From positions 1-43,540 of the forward strand of contig NZ_JBISEP010000027.1 of NCBI RefSeq assembly GCF_044383835.1: DNA of 43,540 nt. Reading direction: 5' to 3'. The translations under genes were made by a program, and so were the position numbers. Source of the DNA: Paraliobacillus sp044383835. GTDB lineage: Bacteria > Bacillota > Bacilli > Bacillales > Amphibacillaceae. The notes under the pieces were generated by a model. It was given only the letters and a program-made list of their open reading frames with translations. It was not told where the DNA came from and made no database searches. The number at the start of each line of letters is the position of its first letter. Positions within the stretch are counted from its first letter, which is position 1. Of this stretch, positions 1 through 6,439 are shown piece by piece.

Positions 1-77
1 GCTTACCTATCAACGCGATGCGTGATACTCACGTACAACAAGAGATACACACGAGCTTTGCGAAAGTTACTAAGGGT
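1..77 (+). repeat. Shared pre-toxin end, copy A (copy B at 1891-1967)
   Basis: The first 77 bases match 1891-1967 with about one mismatch (gcgtgat against gcgcgat). Homology stops abruptly after the codons for VTKG, where the two toxin tails diverge completely. This is the homology arm expected for exchange of toxin tails by recombination. Confidence 0.85.
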
Positions 78-593
78 GCGGGTGAAACTATCCAAGTTAA
101 GAACATTAAAGATGAAGTAGTTATTATTGCTGAAAGGGCTAAAGGCTTGGACTTAACTCTAAGAGTAACTCCATATAAAATCATGGGTAGTAAAAAAATG
201 AAACAATTGAACGCAAAGGTAAAAAATAGAACTATCACAAAAGAAGAATGGCAACAATTGATGTGGAACAAGAGATTTAAACGCAGAAGAGATAAAGGTG
301 TAGATGACTTCTGGGAACAAGAAAGAGAACGCTTGTTAAAGGGAGAAGCTACAAGGGTATGGACGGAGAAACAAGCAAAAGACATAATAAATGGTAAGGT
401 GCCAAAATATGAACGTAAAACTATGATTGGTCACCATACTTATAGTGTATCTAAATATCCACAAATCGCCAACAGAGGCGAAATTATATATCCTGTAACA
501 TTTAGAGAACATTTGTATCGATGGCATGGTGGTAGCTATAAGAAAAGCCTACCTGGTAAACCACTAAATAATTCAGTTGATAATGAATTTTAA
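3..593 (+). CDS. Polymorphic (LXG-type) toxin, C-terminal GHH nuclease domain, 5' end outside window
   Basis: The frame is open from the left edge, so this is the tail of a longer toxin gene. The first 25 codons (ending VTKG) are the end of the pre-toxin region shared with the second cassette at 1891-1967. After VTKG the sequence is unique and forms the toxic tail. The tail contains an R/K-rich helical stretch, a WTEKQ segment, IGHHTYS and then IYPVTFREHLYRWHGGSY. I recognise this layout as the Tox-GHH family of the HNH/Endonuclease VII superfamily, in which the paired histidines and the later histidine form the metal site, so the protein is probably a DNase. The gene is followed after 13 bases by its presumed immunity gene. 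The ATG at 18 is internal, has no ribosome binding site and is not the true start. The family call is from motifs only. Confidence 0.8.
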   Translation, partial: LPINAMRDTHVQQEIHTSFAKVTKGAGETIQVKNIKDEVVIIAERAKGLDLTLRVTPYKIMGSKKMKQLNAKVKNRTITKEEWQQLMWNKRFKRRRDKGVDDFWEQERERLLKGEATRVWTEKQAKDIINGKVPKYERKTMIGHHTYSVSKYPQIANRGEIIYPVTFREHLYRWHGGSYKKSLPGKPLNNSVDNEF

Positions 594-606
594 GGAGGAT
601 ATAAAT

Positions 607-951
607 ATGTCGGTAATACTTTTAGTGGTAGAACATGATGAAACTCAAATGAAATATTTACCTACAATAAGAAAAAATACAAATTTAGGATTTTCTGAGA
701 TAAAAAAAAGAATTGGAAATGGTAGTCCAATAATGGAATGTAATCTGTTTGAAGATGATGAGGACGATACAAAACTTAAAAAATTAATAAATGAATTGAT
801 AAATGTTGGTGCGAAGATAAGACTGTTTGATGGTGAATTAGTTAAAAATAAAGAAGTATCTGTTGAATATTTAATGAATAGATTTGATAGATATAAAGAA
901 ATACAACGACAAAATGAAATGTTAGATGATTTAATGTATGGCGAAGATTAA
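607..951 (+). CDS. Probable immunity protein for the GHH toxin, L7/L12 C-terminal-like fold
   Basis: The start at 607 has a strong AAGGAGG 7 bases upstream; an ATG at 577 lies inside the toxin gene and lacks such a site. The 114-residue acidic product is predicted cytosolic, with no signal peptide. Residues about 5-75 read as a beta strand (VILLVVE), a helix with IRKNTNLGFSEIKKRI, a second strand containing PIMECNLF, a helix KLKKLINELINVGA and a last strand KIRLF. That is the order and spacing of the C-terminal domain of ribosomal protein L7/L12 (TGLGLKEAK...GAxVxL). The role as immunity protein is inferred from its position directly after the toxin tail. The C-terminal 40 residues are charged and helical and are not explained by that fold. 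Confidence 0.7.
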   Translation: MSVILLVVEHDETQMKYLPTIRKNTNLGFSEIKKRIGNGSPIMECNLFEDDEDDTKLKKLINELINVGAKIRLFDGELVKNKEVSVEYLMNRFDRYKEIQRQNEMLDDLMYGED

Positions 952-1058
952 TTTGTGGGGATCTTATGTAGAGTTGAGAAAATTCAGCTACAATATTTTG
1001 GCGAGATGACATTTTAAACTTATGAAGTATTGTTACAGGTAACATGCCAAAAACTTAA

Positions 1059-1142
1059 GACATTAAACAGGCTCGTTGGTTTAAAGATAGAAATAATAAT
1101 GAAATACTTAATATAGCTAATTATAAAGCACTTTGTGATTGA
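1059..1142 (+). pseudogene. Short orphan coding remnant, unknown
   Basis: A 27-codon open stretch is bounded by TAA at 1056 and TGA at 1140 and encodes a basic, aromatic peptide with QARWFKDRNNNEILNIANY. It has no start codon or ribosome binding site. It could be the last codons of a lost toxin or immunity gene, stranded between cassette 1 and the IS256 remnant. I do not recognise the family. Confidence 0.25.
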
Positions 1143-1187
1143 GGTTTGTCAAATAAAGTGTGTAAGTTCTAATTTACGCAAGGTACT

Positions 1188-1420
1188 TTAATACCCGATT
1201 TTTAAATTATCATGGATAAGAAGTTGGTTCATAACCATTGCCCAATTTTGGATGTGGCCACCTTTCCATTTGATCTCAAGTTCTTTAATTCGTAAAAATA
1301 ATACTTTTAATAGGGCGTTCTCATTTGGGAATGCGCCTTTTTTGGTTACTTTTCTGAAACTGGAATGAATACTTTCTACGGCGTTCGTTGTGTACATTAC
1401 TTTACGAATCGCACTTCCAT
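1188..1420 (-). pseudogene. IS256-family transposase, C-terminal remnant
   Basis: On the minus strand the frame ending with TAA at 1188 encodes the typical IS256 (mutator-type) C-terminus: IRKVMYTTNAVES, then SSFRKVTKKGAFPNENALLK, then about 45 residues including QNWAMVMNQL. About 75 residues of a roughly 390-residue protein remain. The sequence stops near 1420, exactly where homology to the toxin copy at 3460 begins, so the element has lost its 5' part. The short stretch at about 1150-1187, just outside the stop codon, may be the old terminal inverted repeat (GTGTGTAAG), but its partner is gone. Not functional. Confidence 0.85.
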
Positions 1421-1725
1421 TATGCAACAAGCAGGTGCCGCCGCCATGTTAGCAGCTGGCTTGATTCCTGTCTTCGGGTGGGTAGGTAAAGGTGGCGTAG
1501 CTATATATAAAACAACAAAAGCGGTTAATGCCACGACAGCGGTATTCGACATGTATAAAACAACGAAAAGCTTACAAGTCATAAAAAACACCGAATATGG
1601 TATATATGGATTAATTTCCGCTAATGGCTTTTCTGAGTATTTAACTGGAAAAGATATCTTAGGCAATGCGCTCACTACCAGTCAACGGCAAGCAAGCTTA
1701 TCACTCGGTTTAGCAGGGATCCTTC
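1421..1725 (+). repeat. Pre-toxin DNA repeat, copy 1 (copy 2 at 3460-3764)
   Basis: About 300 bases align without gaps to 3460-3764 with roughly twenty mismatches by eye. Both copies begin abruptly at a TATGCAACAAGCA sequence or just before it. This is a within-locus duplication of the toxin gene and a substrate for homologous recombination. Confidence 0.85.
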
Positions 1726-2294
1726 CTACGGCGATAGAACTGACACCTGCATCTAAGGCTGTTACCAAAGATATCACTAAAAAAGCACATGAACGCGTCG
1801 TTCGAAACACGCAATCGGCAAGATCCTTCGTCGATCATTGGTTTAACGGACTTGTTTCACAAACGGATGTTGCGATGGCAGGAGGCCCACGCTTACCTAT
1901 CAACGCGATGCGCGATACTCACGTACAACAAGAGATACACACGAGCTTTGCGAAAGTTACTAAGGGTAAAGGTAGTCTTGATAAAACGTATAAAAGACCT
2001 TCTGGATATAGAAAAGGCGTTAGAGATGAAGTCTGGGAAAAAGCTAAAGATACAGATGGTAATGTAAGAGACCCACTTACTGGCACACTGATGAATAAAG
2101 ATGGGCCATGGGATATGGGGCACAAACCAGGTTATGAATTTAGAAAACACCAACAAAGTGCAATGGAACGAGGTATATCAAGGAAAGAATTTTTAGATGA
2201 ACATAATAACCCAGACCATTATTATCCAGAATTACCTTCCTCAAATAGGAGTCATAAGGGAGAAGATTTAACAGATGATTATTTTGGTGATTAA
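1422..2294 (+). pseudogene. LXG-type toxin, 5'-truncated: pre-toxin segment plus GH-E nuclease tail
   Basis: From codon ATGCAACAA at 1422 the frame encodes a hydrophobic glycine/alanine pre-toxin segment (AAGLIPVFGWVGKGG, then DMYKTTKS) typical of the PT-TG region of Bacillus toxins. It then has the shared arm ending VTKG and a unique tail. The tail has GYRKGVRDEVWEKAKD, PLTGTLM, WDMGHKPGYEF and ELPSSNRSHKGED, which is the GH-E signature of HNH/Endo VII toxins such as those in Bacillus YeeF-like proteins. The N-terminal LXG secretion domain is missing: upstream lies IS256 DNA in the opposite sense, and an ORF that appears to begin at 1365 includes 19 codons of it. The nuclease tail itself is intact, and it is followed 29 bases later by its immunity gene. 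Without the LXG part it probably cannot be exported as such. Confidence 0.8.
1891..1967 (+). repeat. Shared pre-toxin end, copy B (copy A at 1-77)
   Basis: Near-identical to the first 77 bases of the window. The two reading frames are the same, and they diverge immediately after the VTKG codons, placing the cassette boundary at about 1968. Confidence 0.85.
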
Positions 2295-2323
2295 TAATTA
2301 ATTATGATTGTAGGAGGTTTAGT

Positions 2324-2899
2324 ATGACAGTTACTAAAGCGAACAAAATTATTGCAAGAACTGCTTTAGAAGCATTCGGAGGAAAACCTAGTGTCTCAAA
2401 ATATTGGGATGAAAATAATGTGAGTGATATTGATATATTATCGACTATAGATAGACCTTATGAGGGTGTTACTTCTTATTCTACAATTGGTTTATCTGAT
2501 TATTCAATTGGATACTCAGTTGATGAAAAACCTTTGCGAGTAGAAATTGTCGGGGCTGGTGCAACCATGTTTGAACTCTTTCCGAATGTATTATCTACAT
2601 GTGTTTTCAATATTATAAATACAAAGTTGCCTATCGCTCACGGTGAAATATTTAAAGGGGCAGTAAGAATGTACTATCCAGATAGTGAGATGGAACATGT
2701 ATTGTTTACTTCACCTTTTTTATGGGAAAAACTTATTTCCCTAGACTTTATAGATAAGAAAGTTACATGGTTACTTGCAGTACCAATTTCTGCAAAAGAG
2801 TTATTATTTGCTGAGAGAGAAGGAACAGAAGCCTTAGAAGACTTGTTTGAAGAAAAAGACATAAATATATTTGATATTAGTAGAAATTCAGTTTTATAA
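2324..2899 (+). CDS. SUFU-type immunity protein (YqcF-like) for the GH-E toxin
   Basis: This 191-residue cytosolic protein has a good AGGAGG 10 bases before the ATG. The sequence begins with a helix, then SDIDILSTIDRPYEGVTSYSTIG and a central VEIVGAG. It continues with a helix near TCVFNIINTK and an ILFxSPFLW-like segment (VLFTSPFLWEKL), followed by the pattern VTWLLAVPISAKEL. This order matches the suppressor-of-fused (SUFU) domain of bacterial immunity proteins such as B. subtilis YqcF, the antitoxin of an LXG nuclease. Its position directly after a GH-E nuclease tail supports that it neutralises this toxin in the cytosol. The exact partner is inferred from adjacency. A terminator hairpin follows the stop codon. 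Confidence 0.8.
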   Translation: MTVTKANKIIARTALEAFGGKPSVSKYWDENNVSDIDILSTIDRPYEGVTSYSTIGLSDYSIGYSVDEKPLRVEIVGAGATMFELFPNVLSTCVFNIINTKLPIAHGEIFKGAVRMYYPDSEMEHVLFTSPFLWEKLISLDFIDKKVTWLLAVPISAKELLFAEREGTEALEDLFEEKDINIFDISRNSVL

Positions 2900-2908
2900 C
2901 TATTATTT

Positions 2909-2946
2909 AACCCTGACTAGCTTTCGCTTTTCAGGGTTGTTATTTA
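2909..2946 (+). terminator. Rho-independent terminator after the SUFU immunity gene
   Basis: AACCCTGA (2909-2916) pairs with TCAGGGTT (2931-2938) around a 14-base loop, followed by GTTATTTAT. It closes the cassette 2 transcript. Confidence 0.75.
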
Positions 2947-3172
2947 TAGACCTAGTGGCGAATGAAGTAATTGTTAAAGACAGGATACACCTATCTTTTG
3001 TTATTCCTATAAAAAGGGTACCCTATCTAGTGAATTTCCTTTGTTGTGAAATAACCTAAAATCATCAGATACTACCATACTTATCCTCAAATACTTACCC
3101 TTTGCTTTCTCCCTTACTTTTAAATTTTTCGCAACTTTTACGTACAAAAGAACGATTACTTTATCGAGAGGA
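2947..3172. other. Intercassette stretch without a recognisable gene
   Basis: No credible open frame with a ribosome binding site is seen. The stretch is AT-rich with a small KpnI-like palindrome (AGGGTACCCT near 3017). It may hold decayed DNA from earlier rearrangements. Confidence 0.4.
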
Positions 3173-3297
3173 CTACTCCACCTCGACTAACTCCTGAATG
3201 TCGATGTCTAACACTTGGCATACCGTTTCTAATGTGGAGAGATAAACCCTCTCCACATTGTCTGAACAAAGATGGCTAATCGTATTAGGACACAGCC
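3173..3297 (-). pseudogene. Xre/Cro-type HTH regulator, C-terminal remnant
   Basis: Read on the minus strand, the frame ending TAG at 3173 encodes PNTISHLCSD, then RVYLSTLETVCQVLD and DIDIQELVEVE. This is the recognition helix and C-terminal helices of small Cro/C1-type regulators (YozG-like; compare the family pattern TISRLxxxxxxxxxxxTLxxICxxLxCxIxDLLE). It is too short to be complete, and the 5' part is cut off at 3297 where toxin-like DNA begins in the opposite orientation. Confidence 0.7.
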
Positions 3298-3940
3298 TTG
3301 TCAAAGATTCACAAACAAATCAAAGAAGAAGAAAACAAGAAATGGCTTGAAAAGTTCTGGGAAGGAACTAAAATACTTGGTTGCGAGCTTATTGGATATT
3401 ATGATTTTAAACGGATGGTAGAGGGGATCGATCCAGTTACGGGAGAAAAATTAACTGCTATGCAACAAGCAACTGCCGCCGCCATGTTAGCAGCTGGCTT
3501 GATTCCTGTCTTCGGGTGGGTAGGTAAAGGTGGCACAGCCATATATAAAACAACAAAAGCAGTCAATGCCACGACAACGTCATTCGACATGTATAAAACA
3601 ACGAAAAGCTTACAAATCATAAAAAACACCGAATATGGTATTTATAGATTAGTTTCCGCTAATGGCTTTTCTGAGTATTTAACTGGAAAAGATATCTTAG
3701 GCAATGAGCTCACTACCAGTCAACGGCAAGCAAGCTTATCACTGGATTTAGTACGATTCTTCCTATTCTAACTTTAGCAAGGTATGGAAGCATTCCATTA
3801 CGGCATTATCAAAGCCGTATCTAAACACCAACAACGTGCAATAGAAAAAGTTATCTCAAGGAAATAATTTTTAGATGAACATAATCACCCAGACTCTTAT
3901 TACATAGAATTACCTGCCTCAAGTCGAAGTCATATGGCTC
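3298..3940 (+). pseudogene. Third toxin copy, decayed (pre-toxin segment plus GH-E tail relic)
   Basis: Codons from 3298 encode the segment just before PT-TG (EEENKKWLEKFWEGTK, then DPVTGEKLTAMQQ) and the same PT-TG block as 1422. After SLSL, near 3745, a one-base deletion relative to the 1422 copy shifts the frame, which stops at 3771. In another frame, 3823-3936 still encodes KHQQRAIEKVISRK, a TAA stop, then FLDEHNHPDSYYIELPASSR. This aligns with the C-terminal half of the GH-E domain at about 2143-2260, but the WDMGHKPGYE part is missing. The gene starts at a rearrangement junction without a ribosome binding site and cannot be functional. Confidence 0.85.
3460..3764 (+). repeat. Pre-toxin DNA repeat, copy 2 (copy 1 at 1421-1725)
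   Basis: Ungapped match to 1421-1725, about 93% identical by eye. Here the DNA upstream is still toxin coding sequence, whereas upstream of copy 1 it is IS256 DNA. Copy 2 therefore preserves the older left flank. Confidence 0.85.
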
Positions 3941-3980
3941 TATTATATGTCGGGATATGAAAAAATTACGCATATTACAA

Positions 3981-4024
3981 GAAAAGGTATGAAAACCAAT
4001 CAATCATTGGTTTCATACCTTTTC
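3981..4024 (-). terminator. Terminator of ahpF (bidirectional)
   Basis: A near-perfect hairpin of about 19 base pairs (GAAAAGGTATGAAA with TTTCATACCTTTTC) lies just past the ahpF stop codon. The stem has A/T runs on both sides and can act in both directions, insulating ahpF from the toxin region. Confidence 0.8.
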
Positions 4025-4028
4025 TTTT

Positions 4029-5555
4029 TTAGTTACGAATCAAGTAGTCAAATGCACCTAATGATGCAGCTGCTCCAGTTCCCATGGAAATAATAATTTG
4101 CTTATAAGGCGAGTCGGTACAATCACCTGCTGCAAAAACTCCCGGTAAACTTGTAGCACCACGTTTATCAATGACAATTTCACCCATGCGGTTTCGTTCA
4201 ACAGTATCTCCGAGCCACTCCGTATTTGGCACAAGACCAATTTGTACAAACACACCTGCTAGTTCAATATGATGCGCTTCATTCGTGTCACGATCAACAT
4301 AGCTTATACCGTTCACTCTTTCATCACCTGTAATTTCAGTTGTCTTTGCATTTTTTATTACGGTGATATTTGGTAAGCTATATAATCTTTCTTGAAGAAC
4401 AGCATCTGCCTTTAGTTCAGGCATGAATTCTATCACGGTGACATGTTTTACTACACCCGCAAGATCAATAGCTGCTTCTATACCAGAATTACCTCCACCA
4501 ATAACGGCAACGTGCTTTCCTTCAAATAAAGGCCCGTCACAGTGAGGACAATAAGCAACCCCTTTATTTCTAAATTCTACCTCGCCAGGCACACCAACAT
4601 TACGCCAACGTGCACCAGTAGAAAGAATAACGGTTTTACTTTGCAAGGTTGCTCCATTTTCAAGTTCTATTTCAAAAAGTTCATTCTTTGTCAATTTATT
4701 TACTTTTTGAAGCTTCATCACATCAATATCATAATCATTGACATGAGCTTCCACACTTGCCATTAGTTTTGGCCCTTCTGTGTAAGTGTTACTGATAAAG
4801 TTCTCAATTCCTAATGTGTCCATCACTTGACCACCAAAACGTTCAGCTACGATACCTGTTCGAATGCCTTTTCTTGCAGCATAAATAGCTGCGCTAGCTC
4901 CAGCCGGTCCGCCGCCAACAACTAATACATCAAATGGATCTTTATCTGTTAGTTCAGATGGATCAGGAGCATCTCCAACTTGAGCTAGTATTTCCTCAAG
5001 GGACATACGGCCACTACCGAAGAACTCGCCATTAAGGTACACAGCTGGAACAGCCATTACATTTTTCTGTTCTACTTCTGCTTTATATGCAGCACCATCA
5101 ATCATTGTATGAGTAATATTTGGATGAACTACACTCATTACATTTAAAGCTTGCACTACATCTGGGCAATTATGACAGCTCAAGCTCACATATGTTTCGA
5201 AGTGATACTCACCTTTAACATTTTTAATTTGATCAATTACTTCATCTTCCACTTTCGGTGGACGTCCGCTTACTTGAAGTAAAGCAAGAACTAGCGAAGT
5301 AAACTCATGCCCTAATGGAATTCCGGCAAATGTTATACCTGTATCTTCATTGACACGATTTATACTAAAGCTTGGCGTACGCTGTAATTGTGCTTCTTGC
5401 ACAGATATTTTTCCAGACATATCAGCGATTTCATTAACAAGCTCTTTCATTTCTTTTGAAATATTGTCATCACCTATACTGACTTTAATGACAATATCAT
5501 TTTCCATTAATTCTAGATATCCAGCAAGCTGCTGTTTAATATCTTGATCTAACAT
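4029..5555 (-). CDS. ahpF: Alkyl hydroperoxide reductase subunit F (NADH:peroxiredoxin reductase)
   Basis: This flavoprotein passes electrons from NADH through FAD and two disulfides to AhpC in the cytosol. Its length of 508 residues is normal for AhpF. The N-terminal double thioredoxin-like domain carries the CHNC disulfide at residues 127-130. The C-terminal thioredoxin-reductase-like part has the FAD motif GGGPAGA at about 214-220, the redox pair CPHC at 336-339 and the NADH motif GGGNSG at 353-358. A final FAGDC-type motif (AAGDCTDSPYKQ) contacts FAD. It follows ahpC by 14 bases, with a GGAGTGCG ribosome binding site, in the usual ahpC-ahpF operon. No key residue is missing. Confidence 0.97.
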   Translation of the reverse strand: MLDQDIKQQLAGYLELMENDIVIKVSIGDDNISKEMKELVNEIADMSGKISVQEAQLQRTPSFSINRVNEDTGITFAGIPLGHEFTSLVLALLQVSGRPPKVEDEVIDQIKNVKGEYHFETYVSLSCHNCPDVVQALNVMSVVHPNITHTMIDGAAYKAEVEQKNVMAVPAVYLNGEFFGSGRMSLEEILAQVGDAPDPSELTDKDPFDVLVVGGGPAGASAAIYAARKGIRTGIVAERFGGQVMDTLGIENFISNTYTEGPKLMASVEAHVNDYDIDVMKLQKVNKLTKNELFEIELENGATLQSKTVILSTGARWRNVGVPGEVEFRNKGVAYCPHCDGPLFEGKHVAVIGGGNSGIEAAIDLAGVVKHVTVIEFMPELKADAVLQERLYSLPNITVIKNAKTTEITGDERVNGISYVDRDTNEAHHIELAGVFVQIGLVPNTEWLGDTVERNRMGEIVIDKRGATSLPGVFAAGDCTDSPYKQIIISMGTGAAASLGAFDYLIRN

Positions 5556-5569
5556 ATTTATCGCACTCC

Positions 5570-6136
5570 TTAGATTTTACCTACAATATCAAGGCTAGGT
5601 TTAAGTGTTTCAGAACCTTCTTCCCATTTTGCAGGACAAACTTCACCAGGATTTTGGCGAACATATTGCGCAGCCTTTACTTTATTGATTAGTGTACTTG
5701 CATCACGACCAATTCCCCCAGCGTTAATTTCTACAGTTTGAATAACGCCATCTGGATCAATAATAAAAGTACCACGATCCGCTAATCCAGCCTCTTCATC
5801 TAACACATCGAAATTACGTGAAATGGTTTGTGATGGATCACCAATCATTGTATATTTAATTTTTCCTACTGCCTCAGAGTGCTCATGCCATGCTTTATGT
5901 ACAAAGTGTGTATCAGTTGACACAGCATATACTTCAACTCCTAAATCTTTCAATGCAGGATATTCTGTTTGTAAATCTTCTAATTCTGTTGGGCAAACAA
6001 ACGAGAAGTCTGCTGGGTAAAAGCATACGACGCTCCATTTTCCTTTAAAATCATTTTCTGTTACCTCAAAAAAATCTTCACCAGCTTTGAAAGCTGAAGC
6101 TGTAAATGGTAATACTTCTGAACCGATTAATGACAT
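5570..6136 (-). CDS. ahpC: Alkyl hydroperoxide reductase subunit C (2-Cys peroxiredoxin)
   Basis: This cytosolic peroxiredoxin reduces H2O2, organic peroxides and peroxynitrite, and is regenerated by AhpF. It has 188 residues, as in B. subtilis AhpC. The peroxidatic Cys48 sits in DFSFVCPTE and the resolving Cys167 in GEVCPAKW. The ATG at 6136 has an AGGAGG site about 8 bases upstream. It is the first gene of the ahpCF operon and has a good SigA promoter overlapped by PerR-like operators (see 6201-6256). Confidence 0.97.
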   Translation of the reverse strand: MSLIGSEVLPFTASAFKAGEDFFEVTENDFKGKWSVVCFYPADFSFVCPTELEDLQTEYPALKDLGVEVYAVSTDTHFVHKAWHEHSEAVGKIKYTMIGDPSQTISRNFDVLDEEAGLADRGTFIIDPDGVIQTVEINAGGIGRDASTLINKVKAAQYVRQNPGEVCPAKWEEGSETLKPSLDIVGKI

Positions 6137-6200
6137 ACTATTGTCCTCCTAATATAATTAATTTTTATTGTTTGCAATTTCTATCTAGTAGCACCTCAAA

Positions 6201-6215
6201 CAATAATTATTCTAA
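6201..6215. promoter_or_regulatory. Candidate PerR box 1 upstream of ahpC
   Basis: CAATAATTATTCTAA matches 11 of the 14 fixed positions of the PerR consensus TTATAATNATTATAA. It lies downstream of the -10 element, in the leader. Confidence 0.5.
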
Positions 6216-6220
6216 CTCTA

Positions 6221-6235
6221 TATGAATTATTATAA
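6221..6235. promoter_or_regulatory. Candidate PerR box 2 overlapping the ahpC -10
   Basis: TATGAATTATTATAA matches 11 of 14 fixed consensus positions, and its right half-site ATTATAA is perfect. It overlaps the -10 element and lies exactly 20 bases (two helical turns) from box 1. PerR control of ahpCF by peroxide is established in B. subtilis. Confidence 0.6.
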
Positions 6236-6256
6236 AGGAATTGTTACGAAAGTCAA
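6229..6256 (-). promoter_or_regulatory. SigA promoter of ahpCF
   Basis: On the minus strand the -35 TTGACT (6256-6251) and the perfect -10 TATAAT (6234-6229) are 16 bases apart, about 90 bases before the ahpC start. Confidence 0.75.
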
Positions 6257-6400
6257 TCCCTTTTTCTAATTTTATCATCTGTTTAACCATTTTTTATATT
6301 TACCTGCATTTCAAACATTTCAAATACACTTTTTAAGCTATTAATGATGAAAAATGTTGGAAAGCAACAGGTATACTTGTTTTAAGCAAGATCTTTACTG

Positions 6401-6434
6401 ATTCTCATTTAAATTGTATGCATGAGAATTTTGT
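6401..6434 (+). terminator. Hairpin with T-rich tail between pfk and the ahpC promoter
   Basis: ATTCTCAT and ATGAGAAT pair around a 13-base loop and are followed by TTTTGTTTTATTT on the plus strand. Its orientation is opposite to both neighbouring genes, so it may only help to end the minus-strand pfk transcript as a hairpin. The rest of the 6257-6439 gap shows no gene. Confidence 0.4.
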
Positions 6435-6439
6435 TTTAT

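Noticed and set aside
29..527. Minus-strand open frames antisense to the GHH toxin
   Set aside because: No ribosome binding site and composition that mirrors the real toxin frame; shadows.
842..1045. Minus-strand open frame over the immunity gene end
   Set aside because: AT-rich, no ribosome binding site, overlaps a real gene.
1365..1421. 19 extra codons at the 5' end of the cassette 2 toxin frame
   Set aside because: They are antisense to the IS256 transposase remnant and have no ribosome binding site, so they are not toxin sequence.
4542..4766. Open frame antisense to ahpF
   Set aside because: Fully inside ahpF with a clear protein on the other strand; no start signals.
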